Assembly (NCBI GenBank): GCA_945889085.1
Contig: CAMDBM010000003.1
Coordinates: forward strand, 23,036-87,035
From: WLJO01 sp945889085
GTDB lineage: Bacteria > Actinomycetota > Acidimicrobiia > Acidimicrobiales > Ilumatobacteraceae
Reading direction: 5' to 3'
Length of the DNA: 64,000 bases
Shown here one piece after another: positions 48,855 through 57,801 of this stretch. Positions within the stretch are counted from its first letter, which is position 1. Each line of letters starts with the position of its first letter. The position numbers were made by a program, and so were the translations under genes. Under the pieces are notes generated by a model that did no database searches, was not told the DNA's origin, and saw only the letters and a program-made list of their open reading frames with translations.

Positions 48855-49777
48855 TCACCGAGGAGATTCCCCCGGCGCTCGCCGGCCAACGACTTGACCG
48901 CGTGGTGAGCCTGCTCGCGGACGTGACGCGCTCGGAGGCAGCAGCGCTCGTTGCTGACGGCTTCGTGCTGGTCGACGGCGAGCCGAGCCGTGTGGGCAAG
49001 GTCCGTCTGGCGGCGGGTCAGCGCATCGCCATCGACGAAGCCGGCGTTCCCGGCCCGGTTCGCCCTGTCGCAGACGCAACGGTGCCCTGCAACGTGGTGT
49101 TCGAGGACGACCACGTTGTTGTGGTGGACAAACCGGTCGGTCAGGTCGTGCACCCCGGTGCCGGGAACCCGACCGGGACACTCGTGAACGGCCTGCTCGC
49201 CCGGTACCCCGAACTTGACGGTGTCGGCGAGGACGGGCGGCCCGGGATCGTGCACCGTCTCGACATCGGCACCACCGGTCTGCTGGTGGTGGCGCGAACC
49301 CAACAGGCGTATGAGTCGTTGGTGGCGGCGCTTTCACAACGGATGGTGACGCGCGAGTACCTCGCTCTGGTGTGGCGACATCCCGAGGCGAACCAGGGAG
49401 TGATCGACGCCCCGTTGGGCCGTGACCCGCGGGATCCACTGAAGATGGCGGTCGTGGCGAGCGGTCGGCCCGCGCGCACGCGGTTCGAAGTGCTGGAACG
49501 CTTCGGCCGCCCGAAGGTGGCGCTGGTCCGGTGTCGGCTCGAGAGCGGCCGCACACACCAGATCAGGGTTCACCTAGAGGCTGCCGGTCACCCGGTGGTT
49601 GGCGACGGTACGTACGGCGGTGCTCGCAGCCAGATCCATCTCGACCGGCCGTTCCTCCACGCAGCCCGTCTCGGCTTCGTGCACCCCGCTACCGGGGAGG
49701 CGCTCGAGTTCGAGTCCCCGCTGCCTGCGGACCTGCAGGCAATCCTGGACGGCCTGCACTCGGGTGAGATCGGCTGA
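48851..49777 (+). CDS. 23S rRNA pseudouridine synthase, RluD type
   Basis: A 308-residue RluA/RluD-family enzyme. An N-terminal S4 RNA-binding domain (LAGQRLDRVVSLLADVTRSEAA) precedes the catalytic domain. The catalytic Asp is in the HRLDIGTTGLLVVA motif near 136-149, with VVDKPVGQVVHPGAG, REYLALV, and RTHQIRVHLEAAGHPVVGD. It modifies uridines in 23S rRNA, probably including the 1911-1917 loop as RluD does. It follows lspA, as in many bacteria. Confidence 0.92.
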   Translation: MITEEIPPALAGQRLDRVVSLLADVTRSEAAALVADGFVLVDGEPSRVGKVRLAAGQRIAIDEAGVPGPVRPVADATVPCNVVFEDDHVVVVDKPVGQVVHPGAGNPTGTLVNGLLARYPELDGVGEDGRPGIVHRLDIGTTGLLVVARTQQAYESLVAALSQRMVTREYLALVWRHPEANQGVIDAPLGRDPRDPLKMAVVASGRPARTRFEVLERFGRPKVALVRCRLESGRTHQIRVHLEAAGHPVVGDGTYGGARSQIHLDRPFLHAARLGFVHPATGEALEFESPLPADLQAILDGLHSGEIG

Positions 49778-49803
49778 GCGAGGCTCTGTCGGGCCCCGCC
49801 GGG

Positions 49804-50271
49804 TCAGTGGGTGTGTCCGGGCTCCAGTGACGGCCACACGGCCTCGCCACGGGCAGACGCAGCGATAGCCGCAAGCGTGTAGCTCTCGAGGTGACGCCGC
49901 ATGTGCTCGCCGGCCTCTTGCCAGACGGCCAGAAGCACGCACTGGCCCTCGTGGTCGCACGCACCGTCTTGGTGAGGCTGCCCAAAGTCGCCCAGCGTGA
50001 TCGGTCCATCGACGGCCGAGACGATTTCCGAGAGTCGGATCTGGTCTGGAGGCCGACTGAGGACGTACCCACCACCCACACCACGCTTGGACCGAACGAG
50101 GCCGGCACCTTTGAGGGCGAGGAGGATCTGCTCGAGGTACGGCTGGGGCAGTCCAGTGCGTTCCGCGATGTCGCGTACCGACGTTGGCCCAGTGGTGTCG
50201 GTGTGCAGCGTCAGCGAGAGCAGGGCCCTGCACGCATAGTCACCCCTCGTCGAGACACGCACGCTCAGCAT
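49804..50271 (-). CDS. Rrf2-family transcriptional regulator
   Basis: A 155-residue winged-helix regulator starting MLSVRVSTRGDYACRALL. The DNA-binding helices (SVRDIAERTGLPQPYLEQIL, ALKGAGLVRSKRGVGGGY) are typical. Rrf2 sensors such as IscR and NsrR hold a cluster with three cysteines spaced C-x5-C-x5-C; here only the first pair exists (ACDHEGQCVL), and the third position is not Cys. It may hold a cluster with another ligand or none. It is divergent from the phosphodiesterase gene, which it may control. Confidence 0.9.
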   Translation of the reverse strand: MLSVRVSTRGDYACRALLSLTLHTDTTGPTSVRDIAERTGLPQPYLEQILLALKGAGLVRSKRGVGGGYVLSRPPDQIRLSEIVSAVDGPITLGDFGQPHQDGACDHEGQCVLLAVWQEAGEHMRRHLESYTLAAIAASARGEAVWPSLEPGHTH

Positions 50272-50360
50272 CGTAGAGGGTGATGCACCGTCACGGTGCG
50301 CCAATGGTCCGGGCGCGTGCGGTTGTTTCGGGTTCCCCGCAGTGGTCAACTAGGGACGCT

Positions 50361-51470
50361 GTGGATACGAACCCGATCCTTCCCGACTACTCCGGCGCCA
50401 ATGTGAGCGCCATCGTGCCGGGCCTCCTGGGCGGCACGGCCGGGAGGACCTCGATACCCGCGTGGTTCCCGCAGTGTGTGACGGGGGCGAATCAGGTGGT
50501 GCTCTTCGTCGTGGACGGCCTCGGTTGGGATCAACTCCAGCGGTGGGCGGCCATCGCACCGACGATCGCTGCCATGGAGGGTGGCCCGATCACCACCGTG
50601 GCACCGAGCACCACGGCGACGGCGCTCACGTCGATCGCAACGGGGCTGACACCTGCCGAGCACGGGATCCTCGGCTACCGGGTCGACCTCGGTGGCGAGG
50701 TGGTGAACATGCTGCGTTGGTCCTCATCGAAGGGCGATGCGCGGCACCGTGTGCCGCCCCGCGATCTCCAGCCCCAACGGGCATTCCTCGGTACGTCAGT
50801 ACCGGTGGTGAGCAAGGCAGACCTGCAGAACTCGGCGTTCACCGAGGCACATCTCTACGGGGTTCGGCATCACGGTTGGCGCGTGCCTTCCAACCTTGGC
50901 GTCGAGGTACAGGGCCTTCTCGAACGGGGGGAGCGGTTCGTCTACGCGTACTACGACGGTCTCGACAAGGTTGCGCATGAGTTTGGATTCGGCCCGTTCT
51001 ACGACGCTGAACTCCGCACAATCGATCGCATGGTGGGTGATCTGCTGGACCTGTTGCCGAGCGGCGCCGTCCTCTGCGTGACGGCGGACCACGGCCAGGT
51101 CCATGTCGGAGATCGCGTGTTCGCACCGTGTGCAGACGCACTCGCGCTGACCCGTCACCAGAGCGGTGAGGGTCGGTTCCGCTGGCTCCACGCCCGCCCG
51201 GGGTCGGCTGCAGCGCTGGTGGAGGCCTGCGCCGCCCATCAGGACGTTGCGTGGGTGGCCCCCCGCGAACGGGTATTGGACGAGGCGTGGTTCGGCCCGT
51301 ACATGTCGACAGCGGTCTCCAAGCGCCTCGGCGACGTGGCGCTCGTGGCGAGGGAGGATGTCTCGTTCGAGGACCCTGCCGACAGTGGCCCGTTCGTGCT
51401 CGTCTGCCGGCACGGTTCACTCACGCCGGCCGAGATGTACGTACCCTTTGTCGCTGGATCGCGTCGATGA
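50361..51470 (+). CDS. Alkaline-phosphatase-superfamily phosphodiesterase
   Basis: A 369-residue hydrolase of the nucleotide pyrophosphatase/phosphodiesterase type. Seen: VVLFVVDGLGWDQL (first metal Asp), TTVAPSTTATALTSIATGL with the Thr/Ser nucleophile, AEHGILGYRV, the second metal site YYDGLDKVAHEFG, and CVTADHGQVHVGD. No signal peptide, so it is cytoplasmic, like the actinobacterial relatives whose substrate is unassigned. The GTG at 50361 is preferred; longer readings would enter the Rrf2 promoter region. Confidence 0.85.
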   Translation: MDTNPILPDYSGANVSAIVPGLLGGTAGRTSIPAWFPQCVTGANQVVLFVVDGLGWDQLQRWAAIAPTIAAMEGGPITTVAPSTTATALTSIATGLTPAEHGILGYRVDLGGEVVNMLRWSSSKGDARHRVPPRDLQPQRAFLGTSVPVVSKADLQNSAFTEAHLYGVRHHGWRVPSNLGVEVQGLLERGERFVYAYYDGLDKVAHEFGFGPFYDAELRTIDRMVGDLLDLLPSGAVLCVTADHGQVHVGDRVFAPCADALALTRHQSGEGRFRWLHARPGSAAALVEACAAHQDVAWVAPRERVLDEAWFGPYMSTAVSKRLGDVALVAREDVSFEDPADSGPFVLVCRHGSLTPAEMYVPFVAGSRR

Positions 51471-51486
51471 GAGTGGAGGTTCGACC

Positions 51487-52038
51487 ATGACTTTTGGGTC
51501 TGATGAGGAACTGGACGGCCTCGTTGAGGTCGATCAACCCGAGGTCGTCCTGCTTGCGGGGTCGACGAACGTCGGGCCGGACGGCACGGTCACCGAGACG
51601 GTGAGCGAGCCGGCGAAGGTGATGCGTGTCGGCTCGATGATCAAGCAGTTGTTGGACGAGGTGAAGGCCGCCCCCCTGGACGACCGCAGCCGCGAGCGCC
51701 TCGCTCACGTGTACCAGCGTTCGATCGAGGAACTCGCCACGTCGATGTCAGCGGACCTCGCGGCCGAGCTTCGGGCGATGGCCCCGCCGTTCGAGCCCGG
51801 AGTCGTGCCGAGCGACGCAGAGCTCCGGATCGCCCAGGCCCAGTTGGTCGGCTGGTTGGAGGGGCTCTTCCACGGGATCCAGGCCACGCTGTTCGCCCAG
51901 CAGATGGTTGCGCGCCAGCAACTCGACCAGATGCGCGGCCAGCTTGGGCCGGGAGGCGTGCGCGGACCGGGACCGAATGAGGCGATGCCTCCGGGCATCG
52001 AACCGGGCCCGACCGAGCGCCCCGGCACCTATCTCTGA
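51487..52038 (+). CDS. bpa: Bacterial proteasome activator Bpa/PafE
   Basis: A 183-residue protein of DUF2587, the ring-forming ATP-independent activator of the actinobacterial 20S proteasome. The core is highly characteristic: EPAKVMRVGSMIKQLLDEVK, VPSDAELRIAQAQLVGWLEG, then LFHGIQATLFAQQM. The C-terminus must dock into the proteasome alpha ring; known examples end GQYL and this one ends GTYL. Strong Shine-Dalgarno GGAGG with a 7-base spacer. Its presence implies prcBA proteasome genes elsewhere. It lies between a phosphodiesterase and dnaE. Confidence 0.93.
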   Translation: MTFGSDEELDGLVEVDQPEVVLLAGSTNVGPDGTVTETVSEPAKVMRVGSMIKQLLDEVKAAPLDDRSRERLAHVYQRSIEELATSMSADLAAELRAMAPPFEPGVVPSDAELRIAQAQLVGWLEGLFHGIQATLFAQQMVARQQLDQMRGQLGPGGVRGPGPNEAMPPGIEPGPTERPGTYL

Positions 52039-52045
52039 GACAACC

Positions 52046-52061
52046 CGCTCGGGCACGAGCG
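52046..52061 (+). terminator. Possible hairpin after bpa
   Basis: CGCTCG, tetraloop GGCA, CGAGCG, starting eight bases after the bpa stop. It is followed by C-rich rather than T-rich sequence, so termination is uncertain. Confidence 0.35.
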
Positions 52062-52108
52062 CCCCGCCCGGGGGCTGGGTCCGGATCCGGCGCATGACGG
52101 CCTCCTGC

Positions 52109-52114
52109 TAGCCT
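52109..52114 (+). promoter_or_regulatory. dnaE promoter -10 (TAGCCT)
   Basis: TAGCCT in the bpa-dnaE gap. The leader would be about 65 bases and ends with AAGGAG six bases before the GTG start of dnaE. Confidence 0.45.
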
Positions 52115-52181
52115 GACGAATCACATTGCTGTAAGTCGCGGGACGCGTACGCATGCCCGCCCGATCGTCAAGGAGCCCGCC

Positions 52182-55100
52182 GTGGGGGAGTCGTTCACCC
52201 ACCTCCACGTCCACACCGAGTACTCGATGCTCGACGGTGCGGCACGGCTCGATGCCCTCGTGGCCAAGGCGGTCTCCGACGGTCAGCCCGCTGTCGGCAT
52301 CACCGACCACGGGAACATGTACGGCATCCTGGACTTCTACAAGGAGTGCAACAAGCAGGGGGTCAAGCCGGTTCTCGGCATCGAGGCATACCTTGCCCAT
52401 GATCACCGCAGCGAACGCCCGCCGCGCAGGGGCAAGGTTGACGACTCGGGGGGCGACACCGAGGGCGGCAAGAAGTTGTATTACCACCTCACGCTGCTCG
52501 CCGAGAGCAACGAGGGGTACCGCAACCTCATCCAGCTCTCGAGCCTTGCGTTCCTCGAGGGCTACTACTACAAGCCGCGGATGGACTGGGAACTGCTGGA
52601 CAAGTACTCCTCGGGCCTGATTGCCACCACCGGCTGTCTCGGTGGGCACGTGCTGCAGAGTCTCCTCAACGGCGACGAGAAGGGTGCGCTCGAGAAGGCG
52701 GCCCGCCTGCAGGACATCTTCGGTCGGGACAACCTCTTCGTCGAGTTGCAGGATCACGGCCTCGCTGCCCAGCACGAGACCAATCCGAAGCTGATCGAGA
52801 TCGCCCGCCGCATCGGTGCACCGATCCTCGCGACGAACGACTCGCACTACACCCACCGCTCGGACCACGAGGCCCACGACGCGCTGCTCTGCGTGCAGAC
52901 CGGTGCGCTCATGAGCGACCCTAAGCGCTTCAAGTTCGAGGGCAACGAGCACTACCTCAAGACCGCAGCCGAGATGAGGAGCCTCTTCCGGCACTATCCC
53001 GAGGCCTGCGACAACACGCTGTGGGTCGCGGAGCGCGCGGACGTCAAGATCGAGTTCGGCAAGGCTCAGCTCCCCCTCTTCCCGGTCCCCGAGGGCTACA
53101 AGGACGACACGGACTACCTCAACTTCCTCGCTTGGGAGGGTGCCCGCAAGCGTTGGGGCGACAACCTCGCGCCATCGGTGGTGGAGCGTCTCGCGTACGA
53201 GCTCAAGGTCATTGCGGACATGGGGTTCTCGTCGTACTTCCTGATCGTGTGGGACCTCATCAAGCACGCCCGCGATTCCGGGATCCGTGTCGGCCCCGGT
53301 CGGGGATCGGCTGCGGGCTGTGCGGTTGCGTACAGCCTCTGGATCACGGACCTCGATCCGATTAAGTACGACTTGATCTTTGAGCGCTTCCTCAATCCCA
53401 GCCGTGTGTCCATGCCCGATATCGACATGGACTTCGACTCCCGGTATCGGGACGAGATGATCCGGTACGCGGCAGAGCGATACGGCCGCGACCACGTGGC
53501 GCAGATCGTTACCTTCTCCACCATCAAGGCGCGCGCTGCGGCGCGAGACGCGGCCCGCGTGCTCGGCTACCCGTACAGCGTCGGCGACAAGATCGCCAAG
53601 GCGATGCCCCCGCTCGTCATGGGCCGGGACACACCGCTGTACGCGTGCCTGGAGCTACACCCCAAGTTCGAGGACGGTTACAAGGCGGCCGTCGAACTGC
53701 GCACAATGTACGAGGTGGACCCGGACGTCAAGCGTGTCGTCGACGTGGCGCGCGGGCTCGAGGGGCTCCGTCGCCAGGACGGGATTCACGCCGCGGCGGT
53801 GGTGATCACACGGGGCCCGCTCACCGAGTACCTGCCGATCCAGCGCAAGCCCGATCCGGGCGGCAAGCCCGAGAACTCCCCGATCGTCACGCAGTACGAA
53901 ATGAACGGTGTCGAGGAACTCGGTCTCCTCAAGATGGACTTCCTCGGGCTGAGGAACCTCGACGTCATCACCGACACCGTGAAGATGATCCAGCAGAGGC
54001 ACAACCCGGACTTCGAGGTGGACGGGCTCCCGCTCGAGGATGCCAAGACGTACGAGCTGCTCGGTCGCGGTGACACGATCGGCGTGTTCCAGCTGGAGTC
54101 GACCCCGATGCGGGCACTCATCCGGGCGATGGCGCCGAACTCCTTCGACGACGTGTCTGCACTGATCGCGTTGTACCGCCCTGGTCCGATGAGCGTCAAC
54201 ATGCACTACGACTATGCGGACCGCAAGAACCGGCGCAAGCCCGTCGAGTACTTCCACCCGGATGCCGAGGCGGTGCTCGGCGACACGTATGGCCTGATGA
54301 TCTATCAGGAGAGCGTGATGCGCGTGAGCCAGAAGTTCGCTGGCTACTCGATGGCGGAGGCCGACAACTTGCGCAAGGCCTGCAGCAAGAAGATCCGCGA
54401 GATGATGGAGCAAGAGCGCGGCAAGTTCGAGGAGGGTTGCGAAACCACCGGCTACGGCAGGGCACTCGGCAAGGAACTCTTCGACGTCATCGAGAAGTTC
54501 GCCGACTACGCGTTCAACAAGAGCCACAGCTACGGATACGGCCTCATCACGTACCAGACGGCCTACCTGAAGGCGAACTATCCCGTCGAGTACCTGTCGT
54601 GCCTACTCACGTCGGTGAAGTCCAACCTCGATAAGGCGGGCATCTACCTCGCGGATGCCCGGGCCTCCGACATCAGGGTGCTCGTCCCCGACGTCAATCG
54701 GTCTGAGACGGACTTCGCCCCGGACCGTGTGGAGCAGTCGGCGATCCTTTTCGGGCTGTCGGCAGTGCGAAATGTCGGAGAGGGACTCGTGCAGCAGTTG
54801 CTTGACGAGCGTGCCGTGAACGGGCCGTACGAGTCGTTCTACGACTTCGTCGAACGGGTTCCCGAGCAGGTCCTCAACAAGCGTCTGGTGGAGTCCCTCA
54901 TCAAGGGTGGCGGCTTCGACTCGCTCGGCCACCCCCGCAAGGGTCTGCTGGCAGTGTTCGAGCAGATCATCGACACCACGGTCACGAAACGTCGGGAGCG
55001 CGACCAGGGCGTCATGTCGCTGTTCGACGACCTCGGCGACGGTGCGCCGCCGGTGATGGACCAACGGATCGCCATTCCCGATGTTGAGTTCGACAAGTCG

Positions 55101-55709
55101 CTGCGCCTGAAGTTCGAGAAGGAGATGCTCGGTCTCTACGTCTCGGACCACCCCCTTTTTGGCGTCGAGGGTGTCCTGCGCCGTCGCAGCGATTGCTCCA
55201 TCGGCGATCTCGCCGAGCGCGAGGACGGCGGGTTCGTGACTGTCGGTGGGCTGATCACCGGACTCTCGCGCAAGTACACCAAGAAGGGTGACCCGATGGC
55301 AGTCTTCGTGCTCGAGGACCTGCAGGACTCGGTGGAGGTCACGGTGTTCCCCCGGATGATGCTCGAGCACGGCCACAAACTCGCCGACGACGCCGTGGTC
55401 ATCATCCGCGCGCGGCTCGACCGCAGGGATGACACGCCGAAACTGATGGCCCAGGAGGTGTCGGTGGTGGACGTAGCGGAGCTGGCGGCCAACCCGCCCC
55501 TTCGCCTCCACATCCCCGCATCTGCGCTCAACGAGCCGCGCCTCGACCGGCTCAAGGCGATTCTCAGCGAGTTCCCGGGGGAGTCACCCGTGTTCCTCGA
55601 CCTGGGGGAGGGCAGGGTGCTGCGCCTCAATGACCAGTTCAACGTCAACCGGGACAAGGCAATTGGCGAGATCCGGGTTGCCTTTGGACACGACGCGATT
55701 GCCTCCTGA
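52182..55709 (+). CDS. dnaE: DNA polymerase III alpha subunit
   Basis: A 1175-residue C-family replicative polymerase. The PHP domain opens the protein (FTHLHVHTEYSMLDGAAR, GITDHGNMYG). The palm carries the catalytic aspartates in PDIDMDFDSRYRDEM near 410-424 and KMDFLGLRNLD near 585. Fingers, a helix-hairpin-helix region and a C-terminal OB domain (VTVGGLITGLSRKYTKKGDP, DSVEVTVFPRM) follow. QGVMSLF near 941 fits a sliding-clamp-binding motif. GTG start with AAGGAG upstream. PHP histidines are kept, consistent with intrinsic proofreading as in DnaE1. Confidence 0.97.
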   Translation: MGESFTHLHVHTEYSMLDGAARLDALVAKAVSDGQPAVGITDHGNMYGILDFYKECNKQGVKPVLGIEAYLAHDHRSERPPRRGKVDDSGGDTEGGKKLYYHLTLLAESNEGYRNLIQLSSLAFLEGYYYKPRMDWELLDKYSSGLIATTGCLGGHVLQSLLNGDEKGALEKAARLQDIFGRDNLFVELQDHGLAAQHETNPKLIEIARRIGAPILATNDSHYTHRSDHEAHDALLCVQTGALMSDPKRFKFEGNEHYLKTAAEMRSLFRHYPEACDNTLWVAERADVKIEFGKAQLPLFPVPEGYKDDTDYLNFLAWEGARKRWGDNLAPSVVERLAYELKVIADMGFSSYFLIVWDLIKHARDSGIRVGPGRGSAAGCAVAYSLWITDLDPIKYDLIFERFLNPSRVSMPDIDMDFDSRYRDEMIRYAAERYGRDHVAQIVTFSTIKARAAARDAARVLGYPYSVGDKIAKAMPPLVMGRDTPLYACLELHPKFEDGYKAAVELRTMYEVDPDVKRVVDVARGLEGLRRQDGIHAAAVVITRGPLTEYLPIQRKPDPGGKPENSPIVTQYEMNGVEELGLLKMDFLGLRNLDVITDTVKMIQQRHNPDFEVDGLPLEDAKTYELLGRGDTIGVFQLESTPMRALIRAMAPNSFDDVSALIALYRPGPMSVNMHYDYADRKNRRKPVEYFHPDAEAVLGDTYGLMIYQESVMRVSQKFAGYSMAEADNLRKACSKKIREMMEQERGKFEEGCETTGYGRALGKELFDVIEKFADYAFNKSHSYGYGLITYQTAYLKANYPVEYLSCLLTSVKSNLDKAGIYLADARASDIRVLVPDVNRSETDFAPDRVEQSAILFGLSAVRNVGEGLVQQLLDERAVNGPYESFYDFVERVPEQVLNKRLVESLIKGGGFDSLGHPRKGLLAVFEQIIDTTVTKRRERDQGVMSLFDDLGDGAPPVMDQRIAIPDVEFDKSLRLKFEKEMLGLYVSDHPLFGVEGVLRRRSDCSIGDLAEREDGGFVTVGGLITGLSRKYTKKGDPMAVFVLEDLQDSVEVTVFPRMMLEHGHKLADDAVVIIRARLDRRDDTPKLMAQEVSVVDVAELAANPPLRLHIPASALNEPRLDRLKAILSEFPGESPVFLDLGEGRVLRLNDQFNVNRDKAIGEIRVAFGHDAIAS

Positions 55710-55846
55710 GCCGCTCTTGGACGTGAACTCGCGACCCTCGAGTGCATCTATCTTGGGGAATGGGCCCCATTTGTGGCAGAATAGAACAGTCTCGTACAGC
55801 TCGCCGGGGGCTCCGGCATGCGCCTCGAGGGGGGTCTGAGAGAACT

Positions 55847-56503
55847 ATGGGTGTCGAAGTCGAGACGCGAGATTGCATCGCCGTGACGGACCCCGATCTC
55901 GACGAGATGGCTGCCATGGGCGCCGCGTTCGATGTCGCCCGGTTCACCAAGGCCAAAGAGGATTGGGTGCTCTGCACCCGTGCACGGTTGGACGGCAAGC
56001 TGAACGGAGTGATGTTCGCCACGCTCGAGCGCATCGGCGGAACCCCGTGTGTGCTCGTCGGTCTGCTCAGCGTGAAACGCAGCGCCAAGCGTGACGCTGT
56101 CCTGAAGGGACTGACGGCCGAGGCGTACCACCGTGCGCTGATGGCCTTCCCCGACGAGGACGTCGTGGTGGGTACGCGCATGATCTCCGCCGACGCGTGG
56201 GAATCCTTCAAGTCGCTGAGCGACATCATTCCCCGGCCCGGCCACCGTGCTGTTGGCGAGGAGCGCGCCTGGGGCCGCCGGCTCGCCAAGCGCTTCGGCG
56301 TCGACCCGATGTACGACGAGCAATCCTTCGTCGTGAAGTCCGCTGGCCAGACGGGCTTCTTGGACCACGTGTCGCTCAAGCCGGAGAAGATCGCCGACGA
56401 CGTGACGCTGCTGTTCAGTGGGGTCAAGGCCGACAAGGGTGGTGCGTTGATCGTTCACGGATGGACGATGGCGGAGAACCTCGTGAAGCTCGGGAAGCGC
56501 TGA
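55847..56503 (+). CDS. Conserved protein of unknown function
   Basis: A 218-residue soluble protein with no family I can name. The first half resembles an alpha/beta fold (VARFTKAKEDWVLCTRARLD, MFATLERIGGTPCVLVGLLS, then a basic SVKRSAKRDAVLKGLTAEAY helix), loosely like an acyltransferase fold. The second half (SLSDIIPRPGHRAVGEERAWGRRLAKRFG) is basic. A putative promoter (TTGGGG at 55753, CAGAAT at 55777) lies in the 137-base gap after dnaE. A nitroreductase follows. Confidence 0.65.
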   Translation: MGVEVETRDCIAVTDPDLDEMAAMGAAFDVARFTKAKEDWVLCTRARLDGKLNGVMFATLERIGGTPCVLVGLLSVKRSAKRDAVLKGLTAEAYHRALMAFPDEDVVVGTRMISADAWESFKSLSDIIPRPGHRAVGEERAWGRRLAKRFGVDPMYDEQSFVVKSAGQTGFLDHVSLKPEKIADDVTLLFSGVKADKGGALIVHGWTMAENLVKLGKR

Positions 56504-56526
56504 ACCCCTCCGACAGTTTTGAGTCG

Positions 56527-57117
56527 GTGGTCCGCTCAAGGCGGATGACCCGAAGTTTCGACGCCACCCGGCCGGTGCCTGTTGACATGATCGAGCATCT
56601 AGTGGGCCTCGCTGCGCGTGCACCCAGTGCGGGAAAGACACAGGGCTGGCACGTTGTCGTCCTCGAGGGGGGACAGACCGCCGAGTTCTGGGATATCACG
56701 CTGCCGCAGGAACGCAGGCAGGGCTTTGCGTGGCCCGGGCTGCTGGCAGCACCCGTGATCCTGCTGCCCCTCGCCGATCCGCAGGCGTACCTCGACCGGT
56801 ACAGCGAGACAGACAAGGCGGCGACCGGTTGGGGCGACGATGTGGGCGCGTGGTCCGCCCCGTACTGGACGATCGATACGTCGATGGCAATCATGACGCT
56901 CCTGCTCGCGGCGCACGACAGCGGGCTCGGGACGCTGTTCTTCGCGGTGAGCCGGAACGAACAGGTGCTGCGTGAGCGCCTCGGGATACCGGCCCGTCTC
57001 GATCTGCTGGGGGCGATAGCGCTCGGTTATGCGCAGCAGGATGTCGTTCGGCCCGGCCGTTCGGCACCACGTCGTCGCCGCAGTGCGGAAGAGATCATCC
57101 ACAGAGGGCGTTGGTAA
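56527..57117 (+). CDS. Nitroreductase-family flavoprotein
   Basis: A 196-residue FMN-dependent nitroreductase-fold enzyme. FMN-site RSRRMTRSF at the N-terminus, AARAPSAGKTQGWHVVVLEG, and ALGYAQQDVVRPGR near the C-terminus fit the family. The substrate is unknown; F420-linked biliverdin or drug-type nitroreduction cannot be told apart. The start is uncertain: similarity to the family (DSFESVVRSRRM) extends nine residues upstream of GTG 56527 to a CTG at 56500 that overlaps the previous stop. Confidence 0.82.
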   Translation: MVRSRRMTRSFDATRPVPVDMIEHLVGLAARAPSAGKTQGWHVVVLEGGQTAEFWDITLPQERRQGFAWPGLLAAPVILLPLADPQAYLDRYSETDKAATGWGDDVGAWSAPYWTIDTSMAIMTLLLAAHDSGLGTLFFAVSRNEQVLRERLGIPARLDLLGAIALGYAQQDVVRPGRSAPRRRRSAEEIIHRGRW

Positions 57118-57123
57118 CCGACA

Positions 57124-57801
57124 GTGACCGAAGTTGATCGACTCGAGCGGACCAGAAGGCCGTATGTCGCTGCCTTCGCCCTGTCGGCGGTCCTGGTGAT
57201 AGCGGTGGTGGGACTAACGGTTGCCGTGCGCGGTGTGGTCCAGTCGCGCAGCGAGGCCGGTGACGGGATCAGTGATCCGAAGCTGTCGGACAGCGACCGA
57301 CGAATGATCGGGGTGCAGGGCGACGCCGAATACCTCTGGGAGGTTGGCGCTGCGGCCGAACTCGGCGCGTATCTCGAGGGACAGTTGCCGGGCACCCCCA
57401 CCCGCTTTCTCGAGATGAACATCTACACCGACTACGCATTCGCCACGTCCCAGGACCCGGCGGACCCCTCGGTTGCGGTGCATGCCGAGTGGAGGCGAGA
57501 CGAGTTCACGACCGCCCGCGTGCCGCTCGATAGTTCTGCGTCGCAGTTGCCGACGTTCGCTGCATCCGACGTGCCGTGGTCAACGCTGCCCGGCCTGATG
57601 GAGCAGGCAGTGAAGCGACTCAATGTCACCGACGCAGACGTTCGCTACCTGCAGATCGACGCAGGTCTGTACGGGACGGACGGGTTCACCATGCGCTTCT
57701 ACGTGAGCAGCGCGAAGAGCCTCGGCGGCTACGTGATTGCCAACGCCAAGGGCGTGATCACCCGGGTTGTGGCCGAGACGATGCGCCTCGGGTCTACCTG
57801 A
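57124..57801 (+). CDS. Single-pass membrane protein of unknown function
   Basis: A 225-residue protein, GTG start six bases after the nitroreductase. A short cytoplasmic tail and one helix (YVAAFALSAVLVIAVVGLTVAV near 14-35) are followed by an extracytoplasmic domain of about 185 residues without cysteines. I see no known domain. The C-terminal part (VRYLQIDAGLYGTDGFTMRF, VSSAKSLGGYVIANAKGVI) has a beta-rich pattern. Its last eight bases overlap the convergent Nudix gene. Confidence 0.65.
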   Translation: MTEVDRLERTRRPYVAAFALSAVLVIAVVGLTVAVRGVVQSRSEAGDGISDPKLSDSDRRMIGVQGDAEYLWEVGAAAELGAYLEGQLPGTPTRFLEMNIYTDYAFATSQDPADPSVAVHAEWRRDEFTTARVPLDSSASQLPTFAASDVPWSTLPGLMEQAVKRLNVTDADVRYLQIDAGLYGTDGFTMRFYVSSAKSLGGYVIANAKGVITRVVAETMRLGST

